Source: Flavihumibacter sp. (GTDB taxonomy: Bacteria > Bacteroidota > Bacteroidia > Chitinophagales > Chitinophagaceae). Taken from it: DNA of 6,678 nt. Within the stretch, counting starts at the first letter, position 1, and the number at the start of each line of letters is the position of its first letter. Positions 6,549 to 6,678 of the stretch are shown here, piece after piece. Under the pieces are notes generated by a model. That model saw nothing but the letters and a program-made list of their open reading frames with translations, was not told the DNA's origin and ran no database searches. The stretch spans positions 1 to 6,678 of the forward strand of contig JALOMU010000092.1 in NCBI GenBank assembly GCA_025455285.1, read 5' to 3'. A program made the position numbers and the translations under genes.

Positions 6549-6678
6549 TTAATTGTTCTTAAAGGGCACTATCATCTCGAATGCCGGGATATCTACTGAA
6601 AAGTTTTTGCGGGAATCGAGGTTTTCTATTTGGTAGGTGCCGGACATGCGGCCCATTTCGGAGCGAAGATTACAACCA
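6549..6678 (-). CDS. apaG: ApaG protein, C-terminal end (N-terminus beyond window)
   Basis: Forty-three codons are visible before the stop at 6551-6549. They read GCNLRSEMGRMSGTYQIEN, then a short D-S-R linker, then FSVDIPAFEMIVPFKNN. The GxMxGxYxxxN core followed by F-V-IPAF is the signature end of ApaG, a roughly 125-residue immunoglobulin-like beta-sandwich (DUF525) protein. In enterobacteria apaG lies beside ksgA and apaH and is linked to cobalt/magnesium tolerance, but its biochemical role is not settled. In this genome it converges on the transporter and four-helix-bundle genes. About two thirds of the protein lies outside the window. Identification is by motif only but fits well over the whole visible part. 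Confidence -1.
   Translation of the reverse strand, partial: GCNLRSEMGRMSGTYQIENLDSRKNFSVDIPAFEMIVPFKNN

Noticed and set aside
1..6678. CRISPR arrays, tRNA genes or insertion-sequence transposases
   Set aside because: No regularly spaced repeats, cloverleaf-like segments or transposase motifs were seen on either strand.

Overview
The window looks like a chromosomal segment from a Bacteroidota bacterium, most likely Chitinophagaceae or a close relative. The reasons are inferred from gene content: a secreted GH29 fucosidase, a eukaryote-like tryptophan 2,3-dioxygenase, a POT-family peptide transporter, a solitary S23/four-helix-bundle protein, and start codons mostly without Shine-Dalgarno sequences. 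I could not run a search, so this assignment rests on motif recognition alone.

Layout: (1) 1-1250, minus strand, a secreted alpha-L-fucosidase with its N-terminus present and its C-terminus cut by the window edge. (2) 1433-1708, plus strand, a small HipB-like helix-turn-helix protein with no HipA toxin gene beside it. (3) 4186 down to 1813, minus strand, a tight purD-kynA pair with a 10-base gap: GAR synthetase, then tryptophan 2,3-dioxygenase. (4) 4301-6028, plus strand, a 14-helix-class proton-dependent peptide transporter, divergent from purD across a 114-base promoter region. (5) 6157-6531, plus strand, a four-helix-bundle (S23/IVP-type) protein set between AT-rich repeats. (6) 6549-6678, minus strand, the C-terminal end of ApaG.

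Most of this is ordinary housekeeping and catabolic content. The genes do not form one pathway. The purD-kynA pairing is probably cotranscription rather than functional coupling. The fucosidase and peptide transporter fit a lifestyle of scavenging glycans and peptides. No stretch longer than 300 bases lacks a gene.

The most interesting part is 6029-6548. The four-helix-bundle gene and its repeats exactly fill the space between the stop codons of two convergent genes (transporter and apaG), and the same AT-rich motif lies on both sides, one copy overlapping the gene's own stop codon. This looks like a small mobile or repeat-borne cassette. The orphan HipB-like gene, with a TTG start and a C-terminal end that continues better in another frame, may be a decaying remnant. 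I did not find a clear new multi-gene system.
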